Virus record (IMG/VR): IMGVR_UViG_3300006754_000023
Location: 1 to 54,427 of that record
From: a virus
Reading direction: 5' to 3' (one strand)
DNA length: 54,427 nt
Below the pieces are notes generated by a model. The model saw only the letters and a list, made by a program, of their open reading frames with translations. It did not search any database and had not been told where the DNA came from. Positions 8,090-18,736 of the stretch are shown here, one piece after another. Each line of letters starts with the position of its first letter. Position 1 is the first letter of the stretch. The position numbers were made by a program, and so were the translations under genes.

Positions 8090-11000
8090 GTGGCAGATGA
8101 CACAGTATATAATAAGTCTAATTTTATAAATTTTCAAGACAAAAACGGAGATGGATTAAACGACAAATGTGACGATCTAATTTCTGTCGCAGATGGTCCA
8201 AAATGTCCCCCGTGCCAGCCTAATCCGAATTTTGTGGCGCCAAATTGGAGAGAACAAACTGAGACCCAATCTTGGCTAAATGAAAAGTTTTGTAAGGTAC
8301 AGGCTGTAATACCAACCAGCATTACAAGTCTACTTAGCCCAGAATATTATAATCCAGATGATTATGTTGAGACTGTGTTTGAGGAACATAAGGCCGCAGC
8401 AATCGAAGAAATGTTAACTAACTTTGATAGGGCATACAACGAATCCAATATAGAAACTGTATCAGAATCATTAGAATTTCAGAAATACCACCTTGAAGCT
8501 CGCACCGGATCTTACTTAAAACTTTTATACTCGATTCCGTTTGAAGATCTTGCTTCTTTGCCGGCCGCCGATGAAGACGACGACGATGATGAGGAAGAAG
8601 AAAACACCGGCCCAATAACGGTAACAATGGAAGCCGACTTCATACAAACAAAGATGATAAAATTCAGAAAAGCAATGAATTTGTATTCTAGATTATATCG
8701 AGTGTTGGCATTTGTTAATAAAGGTCATTTGGTGTGGCAATCCGGCCCTAAAGAGGGTACAAAATGGACAACCACCGAGTTTGATAGGTATGGTGACGCC
8801 GGCCTATGGCCAAATTCTATTATGGCTGATGTGGTTAAAGATTTAGATGGTTTCCTCAATGACCATGATTTAAACATTTTTGGAGTTGGTTCTCTTTCAA
8901 TCGGAAGAGATCGTGTTACAAAACTAGAATTTACTTGGAATGAGGATTATAAACTTACAAAACTTCGTGCATGGACTGTTGGCTGTGGAGAAAAGCCAAA
9001 ACGGTTCGGAAAAAGAAAACTTAAGGCATTGAACAGAAGAGAATCATACAAAGATCCAGTAGCCCAAGCCTACTTTTCGCAACTTGACAAGATTGACTCG
9101 CGACTCAGCGCGCGAGAAGCTGTAGAGTGGACTGATTTCGTAAAAGAATTCACAGTACCAAAGGTCCTAGATACCTTTAACTGGCCCGGTAATTTTGGGG
9201 ATACACCCGAAACGGCAATGAGTTGTGTTGGAGACGCCTTAGCAGAGCAGACAAAACAGCTTGGTGACGATATCATGGATGATATCCTCGGCATCGGTGA
9301 TGCCATTGCCTTCCAGTTCAATAAGCAGATTTGCAAAAAGTCATTAGGCGAAGAGCTTGAGAACCAAGGCAAGCTTGGAATTTTAATGGATCCTAATACT
9401 GGTGAACCAACAAATCTATTCGCCATGGCCACCGACCAAGCCTTTAAGGAGTTAGAGGACAACGATGCTGTATTTATGAGCCTGTGTGCTAGGATTTTAA
9501 CTGGCTTTAGTGGTGGTCTTTCCTTCGGCTGTGCCTCCGCAGGTGGCGGAGGAGGAGGCGCCGCACAAAGTTTCTTAGATACGTTATATGCCGAAGGGCT
9601 GGTAAGAATTAAACTTTGTGGCTTAATGGATCTTCTGATGGATACGGTTGGTTGTTTGTTAGGCGGCTTATCATTAGAAGAGGCCCTATCAAGAATTATT
9701 AAGTCTGCCCTAACATCAATGTCGATTGATAATCTCGGAGACTTCTTTATTGGATTACCACCAGAGAAGCAAGCCGAACTTGAAGCCTTAGTAATGAAAA
9801 AACTTGAAAGCGGCGATATTTTTAAAGATGCATCCGGATCCGCACAGGATGGCGGCGCCGCGGTGGCCTCTGATACAGTCTCAGGTAAATTAAAGTGGAC
9901 AAAACCATGGGATCAAGCAACAAAAGCTGAATCGGATACCGACACAACACAGGCTTCAGTCCGTAATCATGCGACTTCACAACAGGGTTCTCAAGTTACA
10001 CGCCGCACTTTAGCCCAACAATTTGATGTTTCTCAAAATGATGCTCAACAATTAAGTCCAAATGTTGTTTTAGAGGCTTATATTCTAGCATTAATCGATG
10101 TTTATAAAGATGACTTGTTATCAGTTGTCGACATGCTTAACAAATACCCCGGCGCCCAGATGATCGCCAAGTTATTGGCCATGGCAGACTGCCCTAGGCC
10201 TCCCATCTTTGATCCTAGTTTTACTGATTTCATTAAGGATATTGATCTACCATGGTGTCGTAACACCAAGGGGATAACACTACCGATGCTATCAAACCCA
10301 TTTGGGTGGATCCCAACCCTTAAAGATTTGACCAAGCTGCTTTGGTTAGCTCTAATGTGTGCAATTCAAAAAGCTATCATATCGATTATTATGCGCATAT
10401 TAGTTAAAATATGCGAATTGTTAGGTAGTGCATTATGTAAGGCCCTTGAGGCGGTAGGATCAGTTGCAGCATCGTTGCCTTCTATTATAGCTGGTCGGTC
10501 TACATTTGCTGACGCAATTAAAGAGGCCATCTGCGGAGAGGGTGCTGATAAAGAACAAGTTGAAGATACTATAGCTGAAATGTTTGAGAAGCTTGGTGTC
10601 GGCGGCGCAGCCTTGGCGGATAAAGATGCGGTTATAGCACTTACAGAAGATATGTCAAGTTTTGCAACAAGGTCTGAGATGATGAACGCATTCAACGGTG
10701 ACATGTCACCACAATTCGCCGGAGGAGTATATCAGATTATTCAAAATGAATATCCACAGTTTGCCGATGCTTTCCCGACAAAAGCATCAATTGGCGATTT
10801 CATGGGCAATGTAGGTAAACTTATGCCAGAAGATGTGAAAAAGGCTATGAAAGACTTTGTAAATGAACTCCCAGAGGACGATGATTATCCGGCAAACCCC
10901 TCTCTATGTGCTACCCCAGAACAGCTTGAGGATTTCAGAGATCTCAGGTGTACAATATTAGAAGGTCGTGCCTCTCCAGAACAGTGCCGACAAATGTTTG

Positions 11001-14000
11001 ATGATATTCAAGATGAATTAGGAGACGACTTAGAAGCTTTAACCAAATTTATGAACGATCCAATGGATCCACAGGACATATTACCACCTTTAATATCAGA
11101 ACCCGGGTGTGATGACGGTCTATTACCCTTTGAGTCTGATGAACAAAAAGCTGCCGCAGCCGTGGCTTTAGGAGCCGGCCTGGAATCTTTACGTAAAGAT
11201 TATACTGAGGACATGCTTGGTAATGGAGGATTCCTCGGCTTCGGCTCTTGGGGCTTCGTTAATTTAATCTTGGCAGACACGATGGGCAGCCCATTAACTA
11301 CACACTATAGAAAAGCTTTTAATCGAGCTAAATACGTAGATTTTATTAGTGAGGGGGATCCCGGCGAAGATGACAACAAGTGGTGGCAGATCCCAGATCC
11401 GGCCCCGGTTTTTAGACAAAGAGGTAACTATCCAACCAAGATTGCACCGTGGCTGCAGACGCAGCTAAAAGATATGAATATTGATTTCTCGTCGGTTAAT
11501 ACTATAAAAGATAAAGTGTCTTACAAGAAAACTATGGAAGAAATAGCATCCCAGAAAAGAGGTGTTGATATGATATCAATTCCGGATCTGGGATATGGTA
11601 CTGAGTTTACTGCAACCACAAAGAATGGTGAGCCAGCAGTTAAGATAGTAAAAATAGCTCGTAAAAAAGATTATGATGTACAACTTAATTTTAAAGATAA
11701 CAACAAAGGAAGAAGAGAACACGATGACACGCCATGGCTTTATGGTTTTAGACTGAATGTCTATTTGGCAGAGTTGGAAAAGAACCCTGAAGATGTTACG
11801 TCCCATCTCGGTAGTTATTTTGAACCTTTGGATACCACCAGAATCAAAATAACAGAACTCTATAATCCATCCGCAGGCTCTAAAGCAGATCTTAAGAATA
11901 TGATGACGAACGATGAGTGGAAGGACTATAAAAAGAATAAAAAGGGTAAAGAAGAGACCGTAACGGATCGCTTATTTGAGTTTGTGGCCATTGATAACAC
12001 ATTCGATGGCGTTGATACTGAACAATATCCAAACTTTTCTGATTGTTTCGAGAGCAAAAAAACTTACATACCTCAAATTGTCCTGTTCAGGGAATTATTA
12101 CAACAAAATAACAATGGAGACGCTCCATCAGAAACCCGATTAAGAAATTTTTATGACACATTTATGGGAGAGATGTTTGAAAAATTTGCAGCCGAAATTG
12201 CAGCAAATGATGCTGCCTTTAATTATGGCGCTAAATATGACGATCTCTCCATAGAGGATGCTGAATATGTGGTCAAACGCGGCCAAACAGATTCTCCCGC
12301 CGGCACATTATATGAAGATGCCAAGATCGACGGCGATAAATTAACAAATGACGATATGATTTTAGGTGTCAGCAGAAATCAATTTGAGGCCGGCGATGAC
12401 GATGCTAGGATATTTTATTTAGATCCAACAACCTACGGTGGTAGTTATAAAAATCCAGCGGTTTATATAAAGCCACTCAAAAATGATGGCTGGCTTGGGT
12501 TTGTTGATGTTTTATTTCCAGATTATAGCCCGTGTAAACCAAGAAGTACGGATTTGATTGATTTTGGAGCGATACAGGGAGAAGTATCTTCGACGTATAA
12601 CAGTATTCCCGAAGATCAAAGACTCAAATCAGATCCAGATTGTGTAGTCGAAGCCCCATATAACCGTATTTTAGAGCGCCCGGGCAAAGCTAATATACAA
12701 GGCCTAATAAAAGCAGCTTGTAGAATTTATGGTACTGTGCATATAATGAAGTCTATGGCTACGTTTACAACGTTTAAGCCAGATTTCTATAATGTTTATA
12801 GCGCAATTTACGCCCAATACATTGTTGAGGTTATGGAAAAATCGTTTAGAGATTCTCAAAAAGCATTTTGGGAGTTTTTCAACCCCTTTAAAGATGATGA
12901 ATTTTGGTTTGCGTTTTTAGAACAGTCTGTACAAACTTATGGACGTTTAGTAGATGACGGTCAAGTAGTAGATCCACCAGAAGCAGTTTTACAGGCTCTT
13001 CTGAGGATTAATGATGCTCAAGAAAAATATAAATATCCTTACAGGAGTGATCTTAAAGAAGCAAAGAAACTTGATGAAACCGGCTTTTTTCAAACCCTCA
13101 AGGGGTACCGAGGTGAAAAAGCATTTGAGTTTGTTCAGGCCACTGAAGAAGATGCCAAAACTGTATTAAAGGAAATGGTCTTGATAGAACTACAAGCAAT
13201 GGGCGAAATTCTAACAGAAAATTTAGACGATGTTGGAATGGCTCCCAAATATACTGACTTGGCATATTACTTGTTTTCAAATATGTGTCAAGGAGCCGAC
13301 GGCCTTGATTTAGATAAAGAATTGGTTGAAACTCCAACTAGTCTCCCAACAGAAGGTGAAGAACATTTTACAAATGGCGCTGAACTTAGTACACCGGATG
13401 GTAAAGAATATGTAGGATATTATCACATACAAAGTGATGAAGACGGAAATGTTCTGTACATGGCTGGTGAATTTGAAACCGGCGATGAACATGAAGAATT
13501 AAATCCGTTTGCAAACAAAATGATTGTGGAGATTGGAGATATTGCTGAATATGGAGCTGGAGGGTTTAACTTGGGTGACGAAGAAATGCCTTTTATACTG
13601 GAGAAATATATTTCTGTTAATGGTCAAAAATATAATCCAACAGCAGCTATTAATAGTGTTACCTCTGTTAATGATCTAAATTTAAATATATCCGATGTTT
13701 ACCCTGGAGATTTAAGGTTAGTGTATCCTCCCGGCCAAGCAGAGGCGGGCACAACTGAATCCCGCACCGGCGCCGCGGAGAATGAAGCGGCCGCCCCGAT
13801 TGGTATTGAAGGAAATCTTGGCATCCGATATGGCGCCCAATTGTCTATTGGAATAGATGGTAGGAAATATTTATTGGCCGAGGGTGAAATAGACGCAGTA
13901 GATGTGAAAATCGGACAATTAGGGCCGCTAGAAGCGAACAGTAAGCTTCTACTTTGCGTGTTAAATAAGCTAAAACAAGACGACAGATTTAAAATAGTAA

Positions 14001-14533
14001 ATGATTATATCTTTTCTTCAAAGAAAATAGTATCCATTTTGGCAATATATAATGACCTCGGGTTCTTAGCCTCAATCGGCGAAAAAACAGTTGAAGATGG
14101 AGATACATTAAGAAATCTTGATAGTGATTGGTTAGAGCCAAACTTTGATACTAAACCCGGCGCTAAAATATCATTCCCGAATGCCGCATATGGCGACTAT
14201 AAAGCAAAGTATGAAGGCAATTCCTCATGGTCTAGTTATGGAGATAGAACCGGCCCATGGTCTCCGTTTGTCACCACATGGGATGAATGGGATCAAACGC
14301 TACTTAGGCAGTCTAAAGCGAGAATTAAGAAATTATTTAAGCAAGACTATTATAGTAGAGACTTCAACCCTGCCGAAGCAGAGCCTCCAAATTTTGCTAA
14401 AATTATAGGTGGCCAACTTAAAGCTTCACTTAAACCAGCCACCGGCGCAAGAATCTTACCCCGTATTACTCGCAGGAATCTTGTTTCAAATCCCTTTAAT
14501 TCTAAGGGTGAACTATGTACTAAAAGCGACTAG
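8090..14533 (+). CDS. Giant virion structural protein (2147 aa), upstream of gp25/gp6
   Basis: Translation starts at GTG 8090, with AAGGGAGA just upstream. Residues 17-29 (DKNGDGLNDKCDD) match the calcium-binding thrombospondin type-3/EF-hand loop pattern. An Asp/Glu run lies near residue 161-172. Two strongly hydrophobic, Gly/Ala-rich helical stretches lie near 460-540 and 745-800. The remainder is acidic and mixed. Length plus hydrophobic helices would suit a tape-measure protein, while position directly before gp25 and gp6 suits a baseplate wedge or hub component. No family is recognised with certainty. It is surely a virion protein by context. Confidence 0.6.
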   Translation: MADDTVYNKSNFINFQDKNGDGLNDKCDDLISVADGPKCPPCQPNPNFVAPNWREQTETQSWLNEKFCKVQAVIPTSITSLLSPEYYNPDDYVETVFEEHKAAAIEEMLTNFDRAYNESNIETVSESLEFQKYHLEARTGSYLKLLYSIPFEDLASLPAADEDDDDDEEEENTGPITVTMEADFIQTKMIKFRKAMNLYSRLYRVLAFVNKGHLVWQSGPKEGTKWTTTEFDRYGDAGLWPNSIMADVVKDLDGFLNDHDLNIFGVGSLSIGRDRVTKLEFTWNEDYKLTKLRAWTVGCGEKPKRFGKRKLKALNRRESYKDPVAQAYFSQLDKIDSRLSAREAVEWTDFVKEFTVPKVLDTFNWPGNFGDTPETAMSCVGDALAEQTKQLGDDIMDDILGIGDAIAFQFNKQICKKSLGEELENQGKLGILMDPNTGEPTNLFAMATDQAFKELEDNDAVFMSLCARILTGFSGGLSFGCASAGGGGGGAAQSFLDTLYAEGLVRIKLCGLMDLLMDTVGCLLGGLSLEEALSRIIKSALTSMSIDNLGDFFIGLPPEKQAELEALVMKKLESGDIFKDASGSAQDGGAAVASDTVSGKLKWTKPWDQATKAESDTDTTQASVRNHATSQQGSQVTRRTLAQQFDVSQNDAQQLSPNVVLEAYILALIDVYKDDLLSVVDMLNKYPGAQMIAKLLAMADCPRPPIFDPSFTDFIKDIDLPWCRNTKGITLPMLSNPFGWIPTLKDLTKLLWLALMCAIQKAIISIIMRILVKICELLGSALCKALEAVGSVAASLPSIIAGRSTFADAIKEAICGEGADKEQVEDTIAEMFEKLGVGGAALADKDAVIALTEDMSSFATRSEMMNAFNGDMSPQFAGGVYQIIQNEYPQFADAFPTKASIGDFMGNVGKLMPEDVKKAMKDFVNELPEDDDYPANPSLCATPEQLEDFRDLRCTILEGRASPEQCRQMFDDIQDELGDDLEALTKFMNDPMDPQDILPPLISEPGCDDGLLPFESDEQKAAAAVALGAGLESLRKDYTEDMLGNGGFLGFGSWGFVNLILADTMGSPLTTHYRKAFNRAKYVDFISEGDPGEDDNKWWQIPDPAPVFRQRGNYPTKIAPWLQTQLKDMNIDFSSVNTIKDKVSYKKTMEEIASQKRGVDMISIPDLGYGTEFTATTKNGEPAVKIVKIARKKDYDVQLNFKDNNKGRREHDDTPWLYGFRLNVYLAELEKNPEDVTSHLGSYFEPLDTTRIKITELYNPSAGSKADLKNMMTNDEWKDYKKNKKGKEETVTDRLFEFVAIDNTFDGVDTEQYPNFSDCFESKKTYIPQIVLFRELLQQNNNGDAPSETRLRNFYDTFMGEMFEKFAAEIAANDAAFNYGAKYDDLSIEDAEYVVKRGQTDSPAGTLYEDAKIDGDKLTNDDMILGVSRNQFEAGDDDARIFYLDPTTYGGSYKNPAVYIKPLKNDGWLGFVDVLFPDYSPCKPRSTDLIDFGAIQGEVSSTYNSIPEDQRLKSDPDCVVEAPYNRILERPGKANIQGLIKAACRIYGTVHIMKSMATFTTFKPDFYNVYSAIYAQYIVEVMEKSFRDSQKAFWEFFNPFKDDEFWFAFLEQSVQTYGRLVDDGQVVDPPEAVLQALLRINDAQEKYKYPYRSDLKEAKKLDETGFFQTLKGYRGEKAFEFVQATEEDAKTVLKEMVLIELQAMGEILTENLDDVGMAPKYTDLAYYLFSNMCQGADGLDLDKELVETPTSLPTEGEEHFTNGAELSTPDGKEYVGYYHIQSDEDGNVLYMAGEFETGDEHEELNPFANKMIVEIGDIAEYGAGGFNLGDEEMPFILEKYISVNGQKYNPTAAINSVTSVNDLNLNISDVYPGDLRLVYPPGQAEAGTTESRTGAAENEAAAPIGIEGNLGIRYGAQLSIGIDGRKYLLAEGEIDAVDVKIGQLGPLEANSKLLLCVLNKLKQDDRFKIVNDYIFSSKKIVSILAIYNDLGFLASIGEKTVEDGDTLRNLDSDWLEPNFDTKPGAKISFPNAAYGDYKAKYEGNSSWSSYGDRTGPWSPFVTTWDEWDQTLLRQSKARIKKLFKQDYYSRDFNPAEAEPPNFAKIIGGQLKASLKPATGARILPRITRRNLVSNPFNSKGELCTKSD

Positions 14534-14555
14534 TATTGAATAAGGAATATCTAAA

Positions 14556-14921
14556 ATGGCCATTAATTTATCTCTACCAATAACTGCCGATGATCGCGAT
14601 GGTTTTACTTTAAACTATTCCCCCAAGCGCGCTCTAAAACAAAATTTTAAAACTTTAATTTTGACTAATCCTGGGGAAAGAGTGATGGAACCTAACTTTG
14701 GAGTAGGAATAAAACAATATTTATTCAACAATTTTTCAAGCGATTCCCGGAGCCTTATCTCCTCCAAAATACGAGAACAAGCAGCAAAGTACATGCCCTC
14801 CATAAGCATACTAGATATTCAATTTGCTGAATCATCATCTGATAATAATACACTGAGTATGAGAATCACATACTCAATTCCGAGATTAGGAAGCAAAGAT
14901 TTATTACAAATTACTATTTAG
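14556..14921 (+). CDS. 25: Baseplate wedge subunit gp25 (GPW/gp25 family)
   Basis: This 121-residue protein is the normal size for the family. It shows the family pattern: a variable start, then ALKQNFKTLILTNPGERVMEPNFGVGIKQYLFNNF, in which L-x-T-x-P-G-E-R-x-x-x-P-x-F-G is the signature. A second half of the form SKIREQAAKYMPSISILDIQF follows. Members sit at the inner baseplate, are conserved from phages to type VI secretion (TssE), and help start sheath assembly. It is followed within 15 bases by gp6, the same order of functions as in other contractile tails. Confidence 0.9.
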   Translation: MAINLSLPITADDRDGFTLNYSPKRALKQNFKTLILTNPGERVMEPNFGVGIKQYLFNNFSSDSRSLISSKIREQAAKYMPSISILDIQFAESSSDNNTLSMRITYSIPRLGSKDLLQITI

Positions 14922-14935
14922 TGTGAGGAATATAG

Positions 14936-16732
14936 ATGCCCGACGAACAGAAAAAGTTTTTACCAATAAAGTACGTTAATAGAGAGTTTACTGAAATACG
15001 AGCCGACTTATTGGAGATGGCTGAACGATTCTATCCAGAAACGTTTCAAGATTTCAGTGAAGCATCATTTGGCGCCATGATGATTGACTCAGTTGCATAT
15101 GTAGCTGATCAATTGAACTTTTATTTAGACTATAATATTAATGAGTCTTTCTTAGACACATCCTTTCAACTAGACAATGTTTTACGCCATGGCCGAGCAT
15201 TAGGATATAAACACAACAGTCGTTCATCGACCTACGGAGAAGTTGCAATATATTTACAAGTACCTGCCCAAGTAAGTGGTTTGGGTCCAGACACATCATA
15301 TGTGCCAATATTAAATCGAGGCACTCGGTTCACGTCCAAGACTGGATTAAGTTTTATGCTCACTGAAAACATTGATTTCAATGATCCTGCTAATCCCATG
15401 GTTGTATCAAAGGTTAATATTACCACCGGCGCCCCCCTTTATTATGCTATAAAATCATATGGCAACGTTGTATCTGGGCGATTAGGACAACAGACAGTCC
15501 CGGTTGGTCCGTTTCAGAGATTTCGTTCAATCACATTAAAAAATCCAGATATTGTTGAAATAGTATCGATTTTTGATGCAGATGGGAATCAATATTATGA
15601 AGTAGATTATTTGTCGCAAGATATGGTATTCAAAGAAATAGCAAACAAAGATTATAAAACTGATAATGTTCCATCTGTATTAAGGCCATTTTTGGTGTCT
15701 AGGAAATTTGTGGTAAATCGCGGCCGACAAAACACTACAATCCAGTTCGGCTCCGGTGACGCATCCGAAACTAATATTGTAGCAAATCCACAAAATGTCG
15801 CAATGGATGTGTTTGGTAAATCATATGTAACAGATACCACATTTGATCCAACTAGGCTGTCAAAAAATATGAGCTACGGCATTGTACCAGCTAATACTTC
15901 TTTATTCGTTACATATCGGACAACTAATCCTGGGAATTCTAACTGTGCCACCAACGTGGTAACTTCAGTAGCTAACATAAATATGACATTTGATTCCGCG
16001 GATCGATTATCAGCTGATAAAATGGGCAAGGTACGAGCCTCGCTAGAGGTCACAAATGAGACGCCGATCACTGGGTATGTAACTTCCCCGGGATCCTCGG
16101 AGATAAAAAGAAGAATCTATGATACCTTCCCCACTCAAAACCGAGCAGTTACACAAGCGGATTATGAAAATATAGTTTACAGAATGCCTGCAAAATTCGG
16201 TTCTATTAAGAGATGTGCAGTATACAAAGATCAGGATTCTCTCAAAAGAAATTTAAATATGTATGTCATCTCGGAAGACAAATTTGGCAAATTAATCAAA
16301 ACCAATAATACCATTAAAACCAACTTGAAAACTTGGATAAACAATTATAGAATGATAAATGATACGGTTGATATATTAGATCCATACATTATCAATTTGG
16401 GCATTGACTTTGAAATAAGAATACAGAGCGGCGTCAACAAAAATGATGCCCTAGGAGCAGCTTTCAATGCGATTAAGAAGAAGTTTTCAGAAGGATATTT
16501 TATTAGCCAAGATTTTTCAGTTAGTGATGTATATTCCGAACTTAAAAATATCACTGGAATTTTGGATGTTACCAACGTAAAAATTACAAACAAAGTCGGT
16601 GGTCAATATTCTCCAGTGACATTTAACGTCTCAAAAAATATCTCTCAAGATGGTTCTATGGTGTTAAGTCCAGCAAATGCCATATTCGAAATAAAGTATC
16701 CATCTTCAGATATTAGAGGAAAGGTTAAATAA
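14936..16732 (+). CDS. 6: Baseplate wedge protein gp6 / gpJ-like
   Basis: The protein has 598 residues, close to T4 gp6 (660). The N-terminus has the typical opening: REFTEIRADLLEMAERFYPETF, then SFGAMMIDSVAYVADQLNFYLD, which corresponds to the baseplate J-like pattern. Further down come VTQADYENIVYRMPAKFG, characteristic of the middle of these proteins, and a C-terminal alpha/beta region (VSDVYSELKNITGILDVTNVKI). gp6 forms the inter-wedge ring of the baseplate and interacts with gp25 and gp53. The stop overlaps the next start as TAATG. Confidence 0.85.
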   Translation: MPDEQKKFLPIKYVNREFTEIRADLLEMAERFYPETFQDFSEASFGAMMIDSVAYVADQLNFYLDYNINESFLDTSFQLDNVLRHGRALGYKHNSRSSTYGEVAIYLQVPAQVSGLGPDTSYVPILNRGTRFTSKTGLSFMLTENIDFNDPANPMVVSKVNITTGAPLYYAIKSYGNVVSGRLGQQTVPVGPFQRFRSITLKNPDIVEIVSIFDADGNQYYEVDYLSQDMVFKEIANKDYKTDNVPSVLRPFLVSRKFVVNRGRQNTTIQFGSGDASETNIVANPQNVAMDVFGKSYVTDTTFDPTRLSKNMSYGIVPANTSLFVTYRTTNPGNSNCATNVVTSVANINMTFDSADRLSADKMGKVRASLEVTNETPITGYVTSPGSSEIKRRIYDTFPTQNRAVTQADYENIVYRMPAKFGSIKRCAVYKDQDSLKRNLNMYVISEDKFGKLIKTNNTIKTNLKTWINNYRMINDTVDILDPYIINLGIDFEIRIQSGVNKNDALGAAFNAIKKKFSEGYFISQDFSVSDVYSELKNITGILDVTNVKITNKVGGQYSPVTFNVSKNISQDGSMVLSPANAIFEIKYPSSDIRGKVK

Positions 16733-18735
16733 TGGGACTCTTAAGATACACGGCGTCCGCCGATAATACCATTGTAAATGGTTACGAATTAGATCTGAGA
16801 ACACGCGGCACAGCATCTAATGCCGGCGCAGCAGATGTTTTGGAAGTATATTCGATGTACGGCAGAATTAACTCAAGCTCACAAGAGCTTTCAAGGGTGT
16901 TGATCAAATTTCCAACATCTAAAATATCAAGTGATAGAGCAGCCGGCACAATCCCCGCATCAGGTAGTGTCAGTTTTTACCTTAAAATGTTCAATGCAGA
17001 ACACTCTCGCACTGTACCGATCGAATATAAAATGATTGTATCCGCAGTATCTCAATCTTGGGAAGAGGGTGTTGGATTGGATTTGAACGGATATAAAGAC
17101 CCTACGAAGGGAAATATCGGCTCTAACTGGATTGCTAGAACAGGAGACAAAATACCTGAGATTACGAGGTATGTGTTCTCTTCTACAACTCCATCAGCTT
17201 ATGGGGCCGCGGCGGGCGCCAATTATGTTAAGGTATATAATGGAACCTCTAGGTATAACTTTTGGTTTGATGATGGGGCCGGCGATTCAGCCCCTTCAGC
17301 CGATGGCACTGAAACGCGCGTTTCCATTAGTGGCTTATCGGCTACAGCGACAATTGCTGAAGCTTTCAAAGCCGCGGCCGATGGCTTGTCGGCCTTTTCG
17401 GCAAACCGAGTCGACTCCACAGTATATGTTACAGCCTCTGCAACTGGTCCCAGTACAGCCGTGGGCATTGAGGGCACGATAACACCGTTAGATGCTAGAA
17501 TATATAGAACCGGCTCCAACGAGACACCGTGGACAAAACCGACTGCGCTTGGAACTTTTGACGATGGATATACTCCATCGCCCGGCGCTGTTTACTCTAC
17601 AGCTTCCGGGGAAACATTCACACAGCATTTTTCTAATGGGCTGGAAGATTTAGAAATAGATATTTCACACTTGGTTGAAGAATGGGTAGCCGGAACTTCG
17701 ACCGCTGGAGGTAACTACGGAGTAGGAGTAATGCTGTCTGGGTCCTATGAAGCATCTTCAAGTGAGGGCGCCGTAGCTCTGGACTCCAATGTAATTTTGA
17801 ATGCTGATGGGGCAACAAAATCATATTATACAAAGAGATTTTTCGGAAGAGGATCTCAATACTTTTTTAAGCGCCCTGTTATAGAGGCGCGCTGGGATTC
17901 ATCAATCAGAGATGATCGTGGAAATGTATTTTTTAGCTCTTCGCGCGCATCTGGCGCCGACAATTTGAACACCATATATTTTTACAACTTAGTTAGAGGC
18001 CGCCTCACAAACTTGCCAAATATAAGCACCAATTATGGTACTTATGATTCGTGGGTCAGAGTTAGTGTATACTCTAGTTCAGCAGGTCAAGACGGCCCAT
18101 CCGGTCCAGCCATTTTATTACATAACACCTCAACGCCAACTACGGTTGTAACAGGTGGATATGTGTCAACTGGTATATATTCCTGCTCATTATGTTTAAC
18201 TAAATCAAATAACCTTGTTACTTTATATGATATATGGTTTTCTGGCTCAACTATGACACAGCCCGAAATGCAGGCGACAAGTTCAGCAAGACAATTTTTT
18301 ACTGGAACGTTAACACCGGAGTTATACGGAACCGGTATGACCTCCTTGGAGCCAAGATATTATTGCAATATTTCTAATCTTAAGAACAACTATTATCACA
18401 ATGAAAAGGTCCGCCTCAATCTCTATGTTAGAGAGAAGAACTGGTCACCTAACATATATACTATAGCCAACAACAATATAGAATCCATAGGCATTCGAAG
18501 CGCCTCTTACGGAGTTGTGCGTCTGATTGATAATACTACGGTTGTTCCATATGGAACAGGAAGTGATTTCCACACAGGGTTATCTTATAATGTTTCGGGC
18601 AATTATTTTGATTTCGATATGAATTTATTAGAACCAGGCCATGCATATGGCTTTAAATTTGTCTTTTATGATGATAGACTTAATTCATGGTCCGAACAAG
18701 AGCAAACATTTAAATTTTGGTTAGAAGAGAGATAA
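16732..18735 (+). CDS. DNRLRE-like virion protein
   Basis: The protein has 667 residues, mostly beta with many Ser, Thr and Gly. The first 110 residues resemble a DNRLRE-type jelly-roll module: ASADNTIVNG, then a stretch of the type SSQELSRVLIKFPTSKI, then VSFYLKMFNAEHS and VSQSWEEGVGLDLNG. In that family such a module forms parts of stalk or surface proteins. The pattern resumes near residues 300-330 (FSNGLEDLEIDISHLVEEW), as if the domain carries an insertion. The C-terminal region is a beta sandwich ending in SEQEQTFKFW. Its position between gp6 and the LamG giant suggests a peripheral baseplate or tail-fibre attachment protein. Confidence 0.5.
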   Translation: MGLLRYTASADNTIVNGYELDLRTRGTASNAGAADVLEVYSMYGRINSSSQELSRVLIKFPTSKISSDRAAGTIPASGSVSFYLKMFNAEHSRTVPIEYKMIVSAVSQSWEEGVGLDLNGYKDPTKGNIGSNWIARTGDKIPEITRYVFSSTTPSAYGAAAGANYVKVYNGTSRYNFWFDDGAGDSAPSADGTETRVSISGLSATATIAEAFKAAADGLSAFSANRVDSTVYVTASATGPSTAVGIEGTITPLDARIYRTGSNETPWTKPTALGTFDDGYTPSPGAVYSTASGETFTQHFSNGLEDLEIDISHLVEEWVAGTSTAGGNYGVGVMLSGSYEASSSEGAVALDSNVILNADGATKSYYTKRFFGRGSQYFFKRPVIEARWDSSIRDDRGNVFFSSSRASGADNLNTIYFYNLVRGRLTNLPNISTNYGTYDSWVRVSVYSSSAGQDGPSGPAILLHNTSTPTTVVTGGYVSTGIYSCSLCLTKSNNLVTLYDIWFSGSTMTQPEMQATSSARQFFTGTLTPELYGTGMTSLEPRYYCNISNLKNNYYHNEKVRLNLYVREKNWSPNIYTIANNNIESIGIRSASYGVVRLIDNTTVVPYGTGSDFHTGLSYNVSGNYFDFDMNLLEPGHAYGFKFVFYDDRLNSWSEQEQTFKFWLEER

Positions 18736-18736
18736 A

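Noticed and set aside
8090-14533. Tape-measure protein
   Set aside because: Length and hydrophobic helices fit, but long coiled-coil repeats are not evident and the position next to gp25/gp6 fits baseplate proteins as well. It is left as a structural protein of unknown role.
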